This document shows, piece after piece, positions 33,659 through 40,965 of a stretch of DNA of 64,000 nt (position 1 is the first letter of the stretch; every line of letters begins with the position of its first letter). Source of the DNA: Polaromonas sp. JS666 (GTDB lineage Bacteria > Pseudomonadota > Gammaproteobacteria > Burkholderiales > Burkholderiaceae_C); contig NZ_FNHX01000012.1 in NCBI RefSeq assembly GCF_900103405.1, forward strand, positions 1 through 64,000, given 5' to 3'. The position numbers and the translations under genes were made by a program. The notes beneath the pieces were generated by a model. The model was given only the letters and a program-made list of their open reading frames with translations, was not told where the DNA came from and searched no databases.

Positions 33659-34132
33659 TCAGGCCGCCGAGGCGCAGGCTTGCTGCTTGCGGCGGTGATG
33701 GCGGGCGACAAGCTTGGCGCGCAGGTGGTCGTAAGCCCAGTTAAAGCCGAAGGTATAGGGCAGGAAAAACAGCACGATCGCGATGTCCAGCACAAAGGCT
33801 TCCCACAGGCCTATGTCCAGCCACCAGGCGGCCAGCGGTACCACCGCGATGATCAGGCCGATTTCAAACAGCACAGCATGCACGGCACGCGCCACCAGGG
33901 TGCGCTCAAAGCCCATGCGGCGCTGCGCCCGGTCGAACAGGGCGTTGAACAGCATATTCCAGCTCATGGCCATCAGCGAGACCATCAGCGTCAGCAGGCC
34001 CATGTGCGCCAGCGAATAGCCGAGCAGCCAGGCGCCCAGGGGCGCGCAGATGGCGATGGCCAGAACTTCAAAGCCGAGGGCGTGGAAAAAACGTTCTTTG
34101 AGGGATTTCTGCAGACTCACGATGCACTTCAC
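33659..34132 (-). CDS. PACE-family efflux protein (AceI-like)
   Basis: 157 aa, four membrane helices arranged as two BTP (bacterial transmembrane pair) repeats (~14-65 and ~80-138). The signature ERFFHALGFE with Glu near residue 22 corresponds to the essential Glu of AceI. Other family phrases are MSLMAMSWNMLFNALFDR and FLPYTFGFNWAYD. PACE proteins are proton-coupled exporters of biocides such as chlorhexidine and also short diamines. Both candidate starts are GTG (34132 or 34120); neither has a strong ribosome-binding site. It is divergent from a LysR-type gene, the usual arrangement for these transporters. Confidence 0.88.
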   Translation of the reverse strand: MKCIVSLQKSLKERFFHALGFEVLAIAICAPLGAWLLGYSLAHMGLLTLMVSLMAMSWNMLFNALFDRAQRRMGFERTLVARAVHAVLFEIGLIIAVVPLAAWWLDIGLWEAFVLDIAIVLFFLPYTFGFNWAYDHLRAKLVARHHRRKQQACASAA

Positions 34133-34251
34133 TTTCTGGCTGATTCGGGCCCCCTCAGCAGAGATGCTGGGTGGTCATGAGGGTATTTTCATCGCTATTT
34201 CAAATACATTAAAATCAATAACTATCGTAAAAACAGATAAAAGACCGCCGT
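34133..34251. promoter_or_regulatory. AT-rich divergent promoter region (PACE / LysR)
   Basis: The centre of this 119-bp spacer (34190-34240) is AT-rich in an otherwise GC-rich window, with repeated ATTTCAAATA / ATTAAAAT-like sequence. It should contain both promoters and a LysR-type T-N11-A operator, but I cannot assign single sites. Confidence 0.45.
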
Positions 34252-35163
34252 ATGCGCCACTCCCCGGAAGCCTTGACTGCTTTTGCCGAGGCCGCCACCC
34301 TGGGCTCGTTTTCGGCCGCGGCACGCAAGCTGGGCAAAAGCCAGTCGACCGTCAGCAGCGCCATCGCCAACCTGGAAATCGACCTGGGCATCACGCTGTT
34401 TGACCGCAGCAGCCGCAAGCCGGCCCTGACGGAGCACGGCAAGGTCATGCTGGGCAAGGTGCAGGAAATCCTGGCGGCCAGCGACCGGCTGGACCGCGCC
34501 GCCAGCCAGTTGGGCGGCGGCATGGAGCCCAAACTCAGCGTGGTCTGGTCCGACACCTACCAATCCGACCGGTTTGAGGAAATGCTGCTGGCGTTTGAGC
34601 AGCGCTTCCCGGACCTTGAATTCGAATGCCTGATTGCTGAGCACGGCGACCTGGTCTCGCTGGTGCAGACCGGACGGGCGCACATAGGCGTGGTGGCGGC
34701 GCAAAACGCCTATCCGCCTGACGTAGGCTCGGCCACCATTGCCGAGCAGTCTGAAATCACGCTGTTCGTGGCCACGGCCCACCCGCTGGCCGGCATGAAA
34801 GACATCACGCCCGAGTTGTTGGCCGGCTTCAGGGAATTGCGGCTGGATACTTATATAGAGGGAGAGCAGGGCGCCCAGGGCCTGCCCCAGTCGCGCCGCG
34901 CCTGGTCGGCACCCAGCTACCTCATGCTGATGGAAATGGCAGTGCTGGGTTTTGGCTGGGCGGCGATTCCACGCTGGATGGTGACGCGTTTTGCCACCGG
35001 CAAGCTCAGCGAACTCGACGCGCGCGGCTGGCCGCGGCGCGTGCCGGTCGATGCCGTGTGGTCGCGCCAGCGTTCCCTGGGCCGTGCCGGCACCTGGTTG
35101 CTGCAGGAAATGCTGGCGCCTGCCGGAGCTGGAAATCCGGCCGGGATTCCGGGTGAGATGTGA
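34252..35163 (+). CDS. LysR-type transcriptional regulator, likely controls the PACE gene
   Basis: 303 aa. The winged helix-turn-helix (~residues 1-62: ALTAFAEAATLGSFSAAARKLGKSQSTVS) is typical; the LysR substrate-binding domain spans ~90-290. It is the natural regulator of the divergent PACE efflux gene, analogous to AceR/AceI in Acinetobacter. The inducer is unknown; for PACE systems diamines or cationic biocides are the known kind. The C-terminal residues (GAGNPAGIPGEM) are an unusual Gly/Pro-rich tail. Confidence 0.9.
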   Translation: MRHSPEALTAFAEAATLGSFSAAARKLGKSQSTVSSAIANLEIDLGITLFDRSSRKPALTEHGKVMLGKVQEILAASDRLDRAASQLGGGMEPKLSVVWSDTYQSDRFEEMLLAFEQRFPDLEFECLIAEHGDLVSLVQTGRAHIGVVAAQNAYPPDVGSATIAEQSEITLFVATAHPLAGMKDITPELLAGFRELRLDTYIEGEQGAQGLPQSRRAWSAPSYLMLMEMAVLGFGWAAIPRWMVTRFATGKLSELDARGWPRRVPVDAVWSRQRSLGRAGTWLLQEMLAPAGAGNPAGIPGEM

Positions 35164-35236
35164 AAAAGCCCGCAGCCCTGGCGGGCATGCGGGCGGGTGG
35201 CGACGGGCGCAGCAGGCGCGCCTGCGACGGGGTCGG

Positions 35237-35857
35237 TCAGAAGCGGTAGCGCAGGCCCAGGCTGGTGGTGCTGACGCGCTCCTTGCCGGTGCCCACGAAC
35301 TTCAGGTCATGCTCGTCCCATGCCAGCACGGCCGACAGGGCCGGGGTAAACGCCCATTCGGCGCCTATGCCGTAAGACACGCCCCAGTTGCTCTCACTGC
35401 CGGAGGCCAGGCCTGAAGCCGGCGAGGCGGACACGCGGGTGTGCCCGTAGGTCGTTCCCAGCTTGCCCAGCAGGTTGAAGGAGTTGCTCAGCGGCAGGCG
35501 CCCGACCAGGCTCAGGCTGATGCCTTGCGCTTCTGTCTGCCCACCGCCGCGGTTGGCCTTGCCGAAATCGGTGTAACCCAGTTCCAGGCCGAAGTTGTTG
35601 TTGAAGTAGCTGCCGCCGTAGAGGTTGTACGAGGTGTCCTTGTTGTCAGACGGGAAAGCGCCGGCGCCGCTGGGCAGCGAGAAGTCCGACTGGCCCACGT
35701 TCAGGCCGAAGTAGCGCGAGCCCGGTGCATAAAAAGAGTAGTTGCTGCTGCTCGACATGCCGGTGCTGGAGCTGCTCTGGGCTTGCGCGCCGGTGGCGGC
35801 TGCCAGCGCGGCCGCGGCCAGCAGGGTGGCTGAAAAGGTACGGGTCAATGATGGCAT
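35237..35857 (-). CDS. Outer-membrane beta-barrel protein (OmpA-TM/OmpW-like)
   Basis: 206 aa with signal peptide (residues 1-26, ending GAQAQ), then a Ser-rich linker and alternating beta strands: YFGLNVGQSDFS, GLELGYTDFGKA, WGVSYGIGAEWAF, and a final GLRYRF with terminal Phe. This is the 8-stranded barrel pattern; there is no OmpA peptidoglycan-binding domain. The role is probably structural or a small pore. Located after the LysR gene, transcribed convergently to it. Confidence 0.82.
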   Translation of the reverse strand: MPSLTRTFSATLLAAAALAAATGAQAQSSSSTGMSSSSNYSFYAPGSRYFGLNVGQSDFSLPSGAGAFPSDNKDTSYNLYGGSYFNNNFGLELGYTDFGKANRGGGQTEAQGISLSLVGRLPLSNSFNLLGKLGTTYGHTRVSASPASGLASGSESNWGVSYGIGAEWAFTPALSAVLAWDEHDLKFVGTGKERVSTTSLGLRYRF

Positions 35858-36101
35858 GGTGCTTCCTTCAACGGATTTCAGGGGATGAATGGGCGGCGTT
35901 ACGCTTGTGGCAAAACGGCCGCATGTTGTTGATTTCCGTCGTGAAATTTAAGGGGAACCTGGGTGTACTTTTGTGGGTGCAAAAGTTAAATCCCTGTAGG
36001 ACAAGCGGAAGTTTTCCCGCAGAGTTTGCGCACAGCGGGCTGCGCCGGCGCGGTGCCGCGCAGGGCTTCTGAGCCGATTTTTGCGGTGCTAAAGTCAGGG
36101 C

Positions 36102-36947
36102 ATGCCGCTCATTACTTACCTGCCCGGAAGCACAGCGCTGGTCCTGGATTCGCCCCACAGCGGAACGGTCTACCCGGCGGATTTCCGGCACGCCTGCGAA
36201 CTCGCCGTGCTGCGCAGTGCCGAAGACACCCATGTCGAAAAACTCTACGACTTTGCCCCCGCGCTGGGCGTGCATTGGGTTGAGGCGCACTTTCCGCGCA
36301 GCTACCTCGACGCCAACCGCAACACCACGGAAATGGACGTGGGCCTGCTGGACGGGCCCTGGCCCGGGCCGGTGGAGACCGATCCCAAGATCCTGTCCAA
36401 GGTGCGTCTGGGCAAGGGCCTGATCTGGCGTACCACGGACGAAGGCGTACCGCTGTACGACCGCAAGCTGGGTGTGGCGGAAATCCAGGCCCGCATAGAG
36501 CAATGCTGGAAGCCCTACCACGCGGCCGTGGCGCGCGCGATTGACGCCGCCCACAAGGCGCATGGCTACAGCATCCACATCAACTGCCATTCCATGCCGG
36601 CGGTGGCCTCCAGCAGCGCCACGGATTTTCCGGGCGAGGCGCATGCCGACTTCGTGGTGGGCGACCGCGAAGGCACGACGGCCAGCAAGGCTTTGTCCAG
36701 GATGGTGTGCGAACACTTGAAGGCGCGCGGTTACAGCGTGGCCTACAACCACCCCTACAAGGGCGTGGAACTGGTTCGCCGCTACAGCCGGCCCGCCGAA
36801 TACCGGCACAGCATCCAGCTCGAAATCAACCGCAAGCTGTACATGGACGAAAGCAGCTTCGCGCTGACACCCGGCGCTGAATCGCTCAAGGCCAGTTTGC
36901 GTTCGCTGGTCGAACGGCTGCTCAAAACCGACCCTCGCGCAATGTGA
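36102..36947 (+). CDS. N-formylglutamate amidohydrolase family protein
   Basis: 281 aa. The FGase (HutG) family signature appears as DSPHSGTVYP near the N-terminus, EAHFPRSYLDANRNTTEMD (~residues 63-80), HINCHSMPAV (metal His) and the late RYSRPAEYRHSIQLEINRKLYMDE. These enzymes deformylate N-formylglutamate in histidine breakdown, but no hut genes are in the window, so another N-acyl substrate is possible. It lies 45 bp upstream of the deacetylase-like gene. Confidence 0.87.
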   Translation: MPLITYLPGSTALVLDSPHSGTVYPADFRHACELAVLRSAEDTHVEKLYDFAPALGVHWVEAHFPRSYLDANRNTTEMDVGLLDGPWPGPVETDPKILSKVRLGKGLIWRTTDEGVPLYDRKLGVAEIQARIEQCWKPYHAAVARAIDAAHKAHGYSIHINCHSMPAVASSSATDFPGEAHADFVVGDREGTTASKALSRMVCEHLKARGYSVAYNHPYKGVELVRRYSRPAEYRHSIQLEINRKLYMDESSFALTPGAESLKASLRSLVERLLKTDPRAM

Positions 36948-36992
36948 AGCCCGCGGGCCGCCGTCCGCATTTTTTGCCCCAACCCCGCCGCC

Positions 36993-38030
36993 ATGCTTAC
37001 CTTTTTCAGCGACAGCCACCACGCCCATGCCCCGCAGTACGAATTTTTTCGCGGCGAGCGCGTGCCCTGTTTTGAAACACCTGCGCGCGCCGACTACGTC
37101 AAAGCCCGCCTGAGCGAACGCGGCCATGTGCTGCAGACGCCCGATGCCGACAGCCGCGCGGTGCTGGCCAAGGTGCACAGCGCCCGCTACCTGGCGTTTC
37201 TGGAACATGCCTGGCGCGACTGGGTGCAGCTGGAGGCCGGCAACGAGCAGCGCCAGCCCTTTCCCTCGGTATGGCCGGTGCGCACGCTGCGCAGCGACGT
37301 GGAGCCGCTCAACTTCACCGCGCGGCTGGGCTTGTATTCGATGGACAGCGGCACGCCGCTATCTGCCGGCACCTGGCAGGCCGCCAAGACCGGCGCGGAT
37401 GCCGCCGCCAGTGCGGCGGCCCTGCTCACGGCAGGGGAACGCGCCGTGTTTTGCTGCAGCCGCCCGCCCGGGCACCATGCGGGGCCCGACTTCATGGGGG
37501 GCTATTGTTTTTTGAACAATGCCGCGGTGGCCGCCCAGGCACTGCGGAGTGGCGGCGCGGCGCGTGTGGCGGTGCTGGACGTGGATTACCACCACGGCAA
37601 CGGCACACAAAGCATTTTTTACGACCGCGCCGACGTGCTGTTTGTGAGCCTGCACGGCGACCCCATGACCGAGTATCCGTTTTACCTGGGCCATGCCGAC
37701 GAAACCGGCGCGGGTGCGGGCGCGGGCTTCAACCTGAACCTGCCGCTACCGGCGGGCTGCACGGCGGCGCGCTGGTTCGAGGCGCTGGAAGCGGCCTGCC
37801 TGCGCATCGCCGGCTTCAAGGCGGACGCGCTGGTGGTGTCGCTGGGCCTGGACACCTTTGCCGGGGACCCGATCTCCAAATTCGCGCTGCAGCCGGATGA
37901 TTTCATCCGCCTCGGCGAGCGCCTGGGCAAGCTGGGCCTGCCCACGGTGTTTGTGCTCGAAGGCGGCTATGCGGCCGCCGAACTGGGCACCAATGCCGTC
38001 AACGTCATTGAAGGTTTTGAAGGCTGCTGA
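36993..38030 (+). CDS. Histone-deacetylase-superfamily amidohydrolase (acetylpolyamine hydrolase-like)
   Basis: 345 aa. Catalytic signature: RPPGHHAGPDFMGGYCFLNN with tandem His at ~150-151; DVDYHHGNGTQSIFY carries the Zn-binding Asp and His; GLDTFAGDP completes the metal site. Bacterial members remove acetyl groups from polyamines or similar small amines. The stop overlaps the start of the oxidase gene by one base (TGATG at 38028-38032), indicating translational coupling. Confidence 0.9.
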   Translation: MLTFFSDSHHAHAPQYEFFRGERVPCFETPARADYVKARLSERGHVLQTPDADSRAVLAKVHSARYLAFLEHAWRDWVQLEAGNEQRQPFPSVWPVRTLRSDVEPLNFTARLGLYSMDSGTPLSAGTWQAAKTGADAAASAAALLTAGERAVFCCSRPPGHHAGPDFMGGYCFLNNAAVAAQALRSGGAARVAVLDVDYHHGNGTQSIFYDRADVLFVSLHGDPMTEYPFYLGHADETGAGAGAGFNLNLPLPAGCTAARWFEALEAACLRIAGFKADALVVSLGLDTFAGDPISKFALQPDDFIRLGERLGKLGLPTVFVLEGGYAAAELGTNAVNVIEGFEGC

Positions 38031-39124
38031 TGGACAAAGTCGACTGCGTGGTGATAGGCGCGGGTGTGGTGGGCCTGGCCGTGGCGCGCGCGCTGGCGTT
38101 GCGGGGCAGGGAGGTCATGGTGCTGGAGGCCGCCGATGCGATAGGCACGGGCACCAGCTCGCGCAACAGCGAGGTGATACACGCCGGCATTTACTACCCG
38201 CAAGGCTCGCTCAAGGCCAGGCTGTGCGTGGAGGGCAAGGAGCTGCTGTATGCCTACTGCGCCGAACGCGGCATAGGCCACAGGCGCTGCGGCAAGCTGA
38301 TTGTGGCGACCAGCCAGGCGCAAGTTGCGCAGCTGCAGGGCATACGCGACAAGGCCGCGGCCAATGGGGTGAATGACCTGGTGCTGCTGACACGCGAGCA
38401 GGCCCGCGCGCTGGAGCCGCAACTCGAATGTGTGGCCGCGCTGCATTCACCCAGCACCGGCATTGTTGACAGCCACGGCCTGATGCTGGCGCTGCAGGGC
38501 GACCTCGAGAACGCAGGTGGGCTGGTTGCGCTCAATTCACCGCTGGCACGTGCTGAATGCTCAGCATCGGCGATTTACCTGGCGGCGCAAGACGGCACCG
38601 AGCTCGAAGCCACAAGCGTCGTCAACGCCGCAGGGCTGCAGGCCCAGCAGCTGGCCGGGCGCTTTGCCGGCCTGCCTGCGCGGCATGTGCCGCCCAGTCA
38701 TTACGCCAAGGGCAACTACTTCACGCTGCCGGGACGCTCGCCGTTCAGCCGCCTGATCTATCCCGTGCCCGAGGCCGCGGGCCTGGGCGTGCACCTGACG
38801 GTGGACATGGGCGGCCAGGCCAAGTTCGGTCCCGATGTGCAGTGGGTGGATTCGCCCGACGACCTGGTGGTGGACCCGGCGCGCGGCGAGGCTTTTTACG
38901 CCGAGGTGCGCAAGTACTGGCCGGCGTTGGCCGACGATGCGCTGGCGCCGGGTTATGCCGGCATACGCCCCAAGATCCAGGCGCCCCATGAGGCCGCCAA
39001 GGACTTCCTCATCCAGGGCCCCCGCGATCACGGCGTGGCGGGCCTGGTCAATCTCTTCGGCATTGAATCGCCGGGGCTCACGAGCTCGCTGGCGATTGGC
39101 GACTATGTGAGCCGGCTGCTGTAA
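38030..39124 (+). CDS. FAD-dependent oxidase, L-2-hydroxyglutarate oxidase (LhgO)-like
   Basis: 364 aa, DAO fold. N-terminal Rossmann motif VVIGAGVVGLAVARALA, then SSRNSEVIHAGIYYPQGSLKA, highly typical of L2HG oxidases, and the C-terminal GLVNLFGIESPGLTSSLAIGDYV loop that binds FAD. It probably oxidises L-2-hydroxyglutarate or a related 2-hydroxyacid and feeds electrons to the membrane quinone pool. Its 1-base overlap with the deacetylase-like gene ties the two in one transcript. Confidence 0.85.
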   Translation: MDKVDCVVIGAGVVGLAVARALALRGREVMVLEAADAIGTGTSSRNSEVIHAGIYYPQGSLKARLCVEGKELLYAYCAERGIGHRRCGKLIVATSQAQVAQLQGIRDKAAANGVNDLVLLTREQARALEPQLECVAALHSPSTGIVDSHGLMLALQGDLENAGGLVALNSPLARAECSASAIYLAAQDGTELEATSVVNAAGLQAQQLAGRFAGLPARHVPPSHYAKGNYFTLPGRSPFSRLIYPVPEAAGLGVHLTVDMGGQAKFGPDVQWVDSPDDLVVDPARGEAFYAEVRKYWPALADDALAPGYAGIRPKIQAPHEAAKDFLIQGPRDHGVAGLVNLFGIESPGLTSSLAIGDYVSRLL

Positions 39125-39130
39125 GGCCGC

Positions 39131-39913
39131 TTACTGCGCCGCCCAGCCGCCGTCCATGTTCCAGGCCACGCCGCGCACATTGTTGCCGGCCGGCGAGCAG
39201 AAAAACACCGCCAGCGCGCCCAGTTCTTCGGGCGTGGTGAATTGCATGGAGGGTTCTTTTTCGCCCAGCAATTGCTTGGTCGCCGCCTCGTTGCTGATGT
39301 TGCCGGCGGCGGCCTTGGCATCCACCTGTTTTTGCACCAGGGGCGTGAGCACCCAGCCGGGGCAGATGGCGTTGCAGGTGACACCCGTGGTGGCGTTCTC
39401 GAGCGCGGTGACTTTGGTCAGGCCCACGATGCCGTGCTTGGCGGCGACGTAGGCGGATTTTTCGGCCGAGCCGACCAGGCCGTGGACCGAGGCCACGTTG
39501 ATGATGCGGCCCCAGCCCTTGCCGCCGTTGGCCGCCAGCATGGCGGGCAGGGCCAGGCGGGTGGCGTGGAAGGCGCTGCTCAGGTTGATGGCGATCACGG
39601 CGTCCCAGCGCTCGACCGGGAAGTTCTCGACGCGGGCCACGTGCTGGATGCCGGCGTTGTTGACCAGGATGTCGACCTGGCCGAACTGCGCGACGGCATA
39701 ACGCATCATGTCCTCGATGTCGGCGACCTTGCTCATGTCGGCGCCGTGGTAGGCCACGCGCGCGCCCAGCGCTTCCACCTCGGCCTTGGGGCCGTCCACG
39801 TCGCCGAAGCCGTTAATGACAATGTTGGCGCCTTGCGCCGCCAGCGCCTTGGCGATGCCCAGGCCTATCCCGCTGGTCGAGCCGGTGACGAGGGCTGTTT
39901 TACCTTTGAGCAT
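39131..39913 (-). CDS. bdhA: 3-hydroxybutyrate dehydrogenase
   Basis: 260 aa short-chain dehydrogenase. Cofactor motif TGSTSGIGLGIAKAL at the N-terminus, NNAGIQHV, and catalytic Ser / YVAAKHG (Tyr-x3-Lys) at ~153-157. The overall sequence resembles betaproteobacterial D-beta-hydroxybutyrate dehydrogenases, which link polyhydroxybutyrate degradation to acetoacetate. phaR in this window supports PHB metabolism. It is convergent with the oxidase gene, 6 bp apart. Confidence 0.88.
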   Translation of the reverse strand: MLKGKTALVTGSTSGIGLGIAKALAAQGANIVINGFGDVDGPKAEVEALGARVAYHGADMSKVADIEDMMRYAVAQFGQVDILVNNAGIQHVARVENFPVERWDAVIAINLSSAFHATRLALPAMLAANGGKGWGRIINVASVHGLVGSAEKSAYVAAKHGIVGLTKVTALENATTGVTCNAICPGWVLTPLVQKQVDAKAAAGNISNEAATKQLLGEKEPSMQFTTPEELGALAVFFCSPAGNNVRGVAWNMDGGWAAQ

Positions 39914-40031
39914 ATTGTTTCTCCGGATGATTTACGATGGTTGAACTGGGAATCCGAACCTCGCGCCGTGCACCTGGCGCCGGGTTGATTTCTCAAGCAA
40001 TTATCAAGCCTTTGAATTGAACCGCCGCACC

Positions 40032-40937
40032 ATGACCCAACCTACGCTGAACTACGTAAACTGCCCCGATGCTGGCGGCGGCCACCGCATGGCTTACTGG
40101 CAGTGGGGCAGGGCGGACAGCTCGCACCTCGTCGTCTGTGTGCACGGCCTGTCGCGCCAGGGGCGCGATTTTGATGTGCTGGCGCGGGCGCTGTGCGAGC
40201 AGGCCGACGTGCGCGTGGTTTGCCCCGATGTGGTGGGCCGCGGCGAAAGCGACTGGCTCAAGGACCCCATGGGCTACCAGCTGCGCACCTATGCGGGCGA
40301 CATGCTGGCGATGCTGGGCCAGTTGCACGCCCAGGCGCCGGTGGCCTCGCTGGACTGGGTGGGCACCAGCATGGGCGGGCTGATCGGTGTGGCGGTGTGT
40401 GGAACGCCCAACTTGCCTTTGCCGGTGCCTGTGCGCAGGCTGGTGCTCAATGATGTCGGCCCGGCCATCCAATGGCAGGCGATTGTGCGTATTGGCGCCT
40501 ACCTGGGCCAGGCCGGCCACTTCGGCTCGGTGCAGGAGGCGGCCGATGCGATGTGGGCGATCTCCCAGAGCTTCGGCCCGCACACGCCCGAGCAGTGGCT
40601 GGCACTGTCGCGCCCCATGCTCAGGCGCGTTTCTGAAGCCGCCGATGCCAAGTGGCGCCTGCACTACGACCCGGCCATCGCCGTGCCTTTCAAGCAGGAA
40701 ACCGAGGAATCCGCGCGCCAGGGCGAGACCATGCTCTGGCAGCTCTACGACAATATCAAGGCCGACACCCTGGTAATACGGGGCCGGCAATCCGACTTGC
40801 TGAGCCCGCAAACGGCTCAGGCCATGACGCAGCGCGGGCCGCGTGCCCGCGTGGTGGAATTCGAAGGCGTGGGACATGCGCCCACGCTGATCGCGCCCGA
40901 CCAGCTCGCCGCCGTGACAGGCTTTTTGCTGGGCTGA
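40032..40937 (+). CDS. Alpha/beta hydrolase
   Basis: 301 aa from ATG 40032 (a TTG 15 bases upstream is in frame). Oxyanion-hole motif VCVHGLSRQGRDF, nucleophile elbow GTSMGG (Ser near residue 115), acid residue around RGRQSDLLSP and His in GVGHAPTL complete the triad. Substrate unknown. It is 28 bp before relA on the same strand, so the two are probably co-transcribed. Confidence 0.88.
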   Translation: MTQPTLNYVNCPDAGGGHRMAYWQWGRADSSHLVVCVHGLSRQGRDFDVLARALCEQADVRVVCPDVVGRGESDWLKDPMGYQLRTYAGDMLAMLGQLHAQAPVASLDWVGTSMGGLIGVAVCGTPNLPLPVPVRRLVLNDVGPAIQWQAIVRIGAYLGQAGHFGSVQEAADAMWAISQSFGPHTPEQWLALSRPMLRRVSEAADAKWRLHYDPAIAVPFKQETEESARQGETMLWQLYDNIKADTLVIRGRQSDLLSPQTAQAMTQRGPRARVVEFEGVGHAPTLIAPDQLAAVTGFLLG

Positions 40938-40965
40938 GGCCGCGCAACCATTTGACTGAAGTTTC

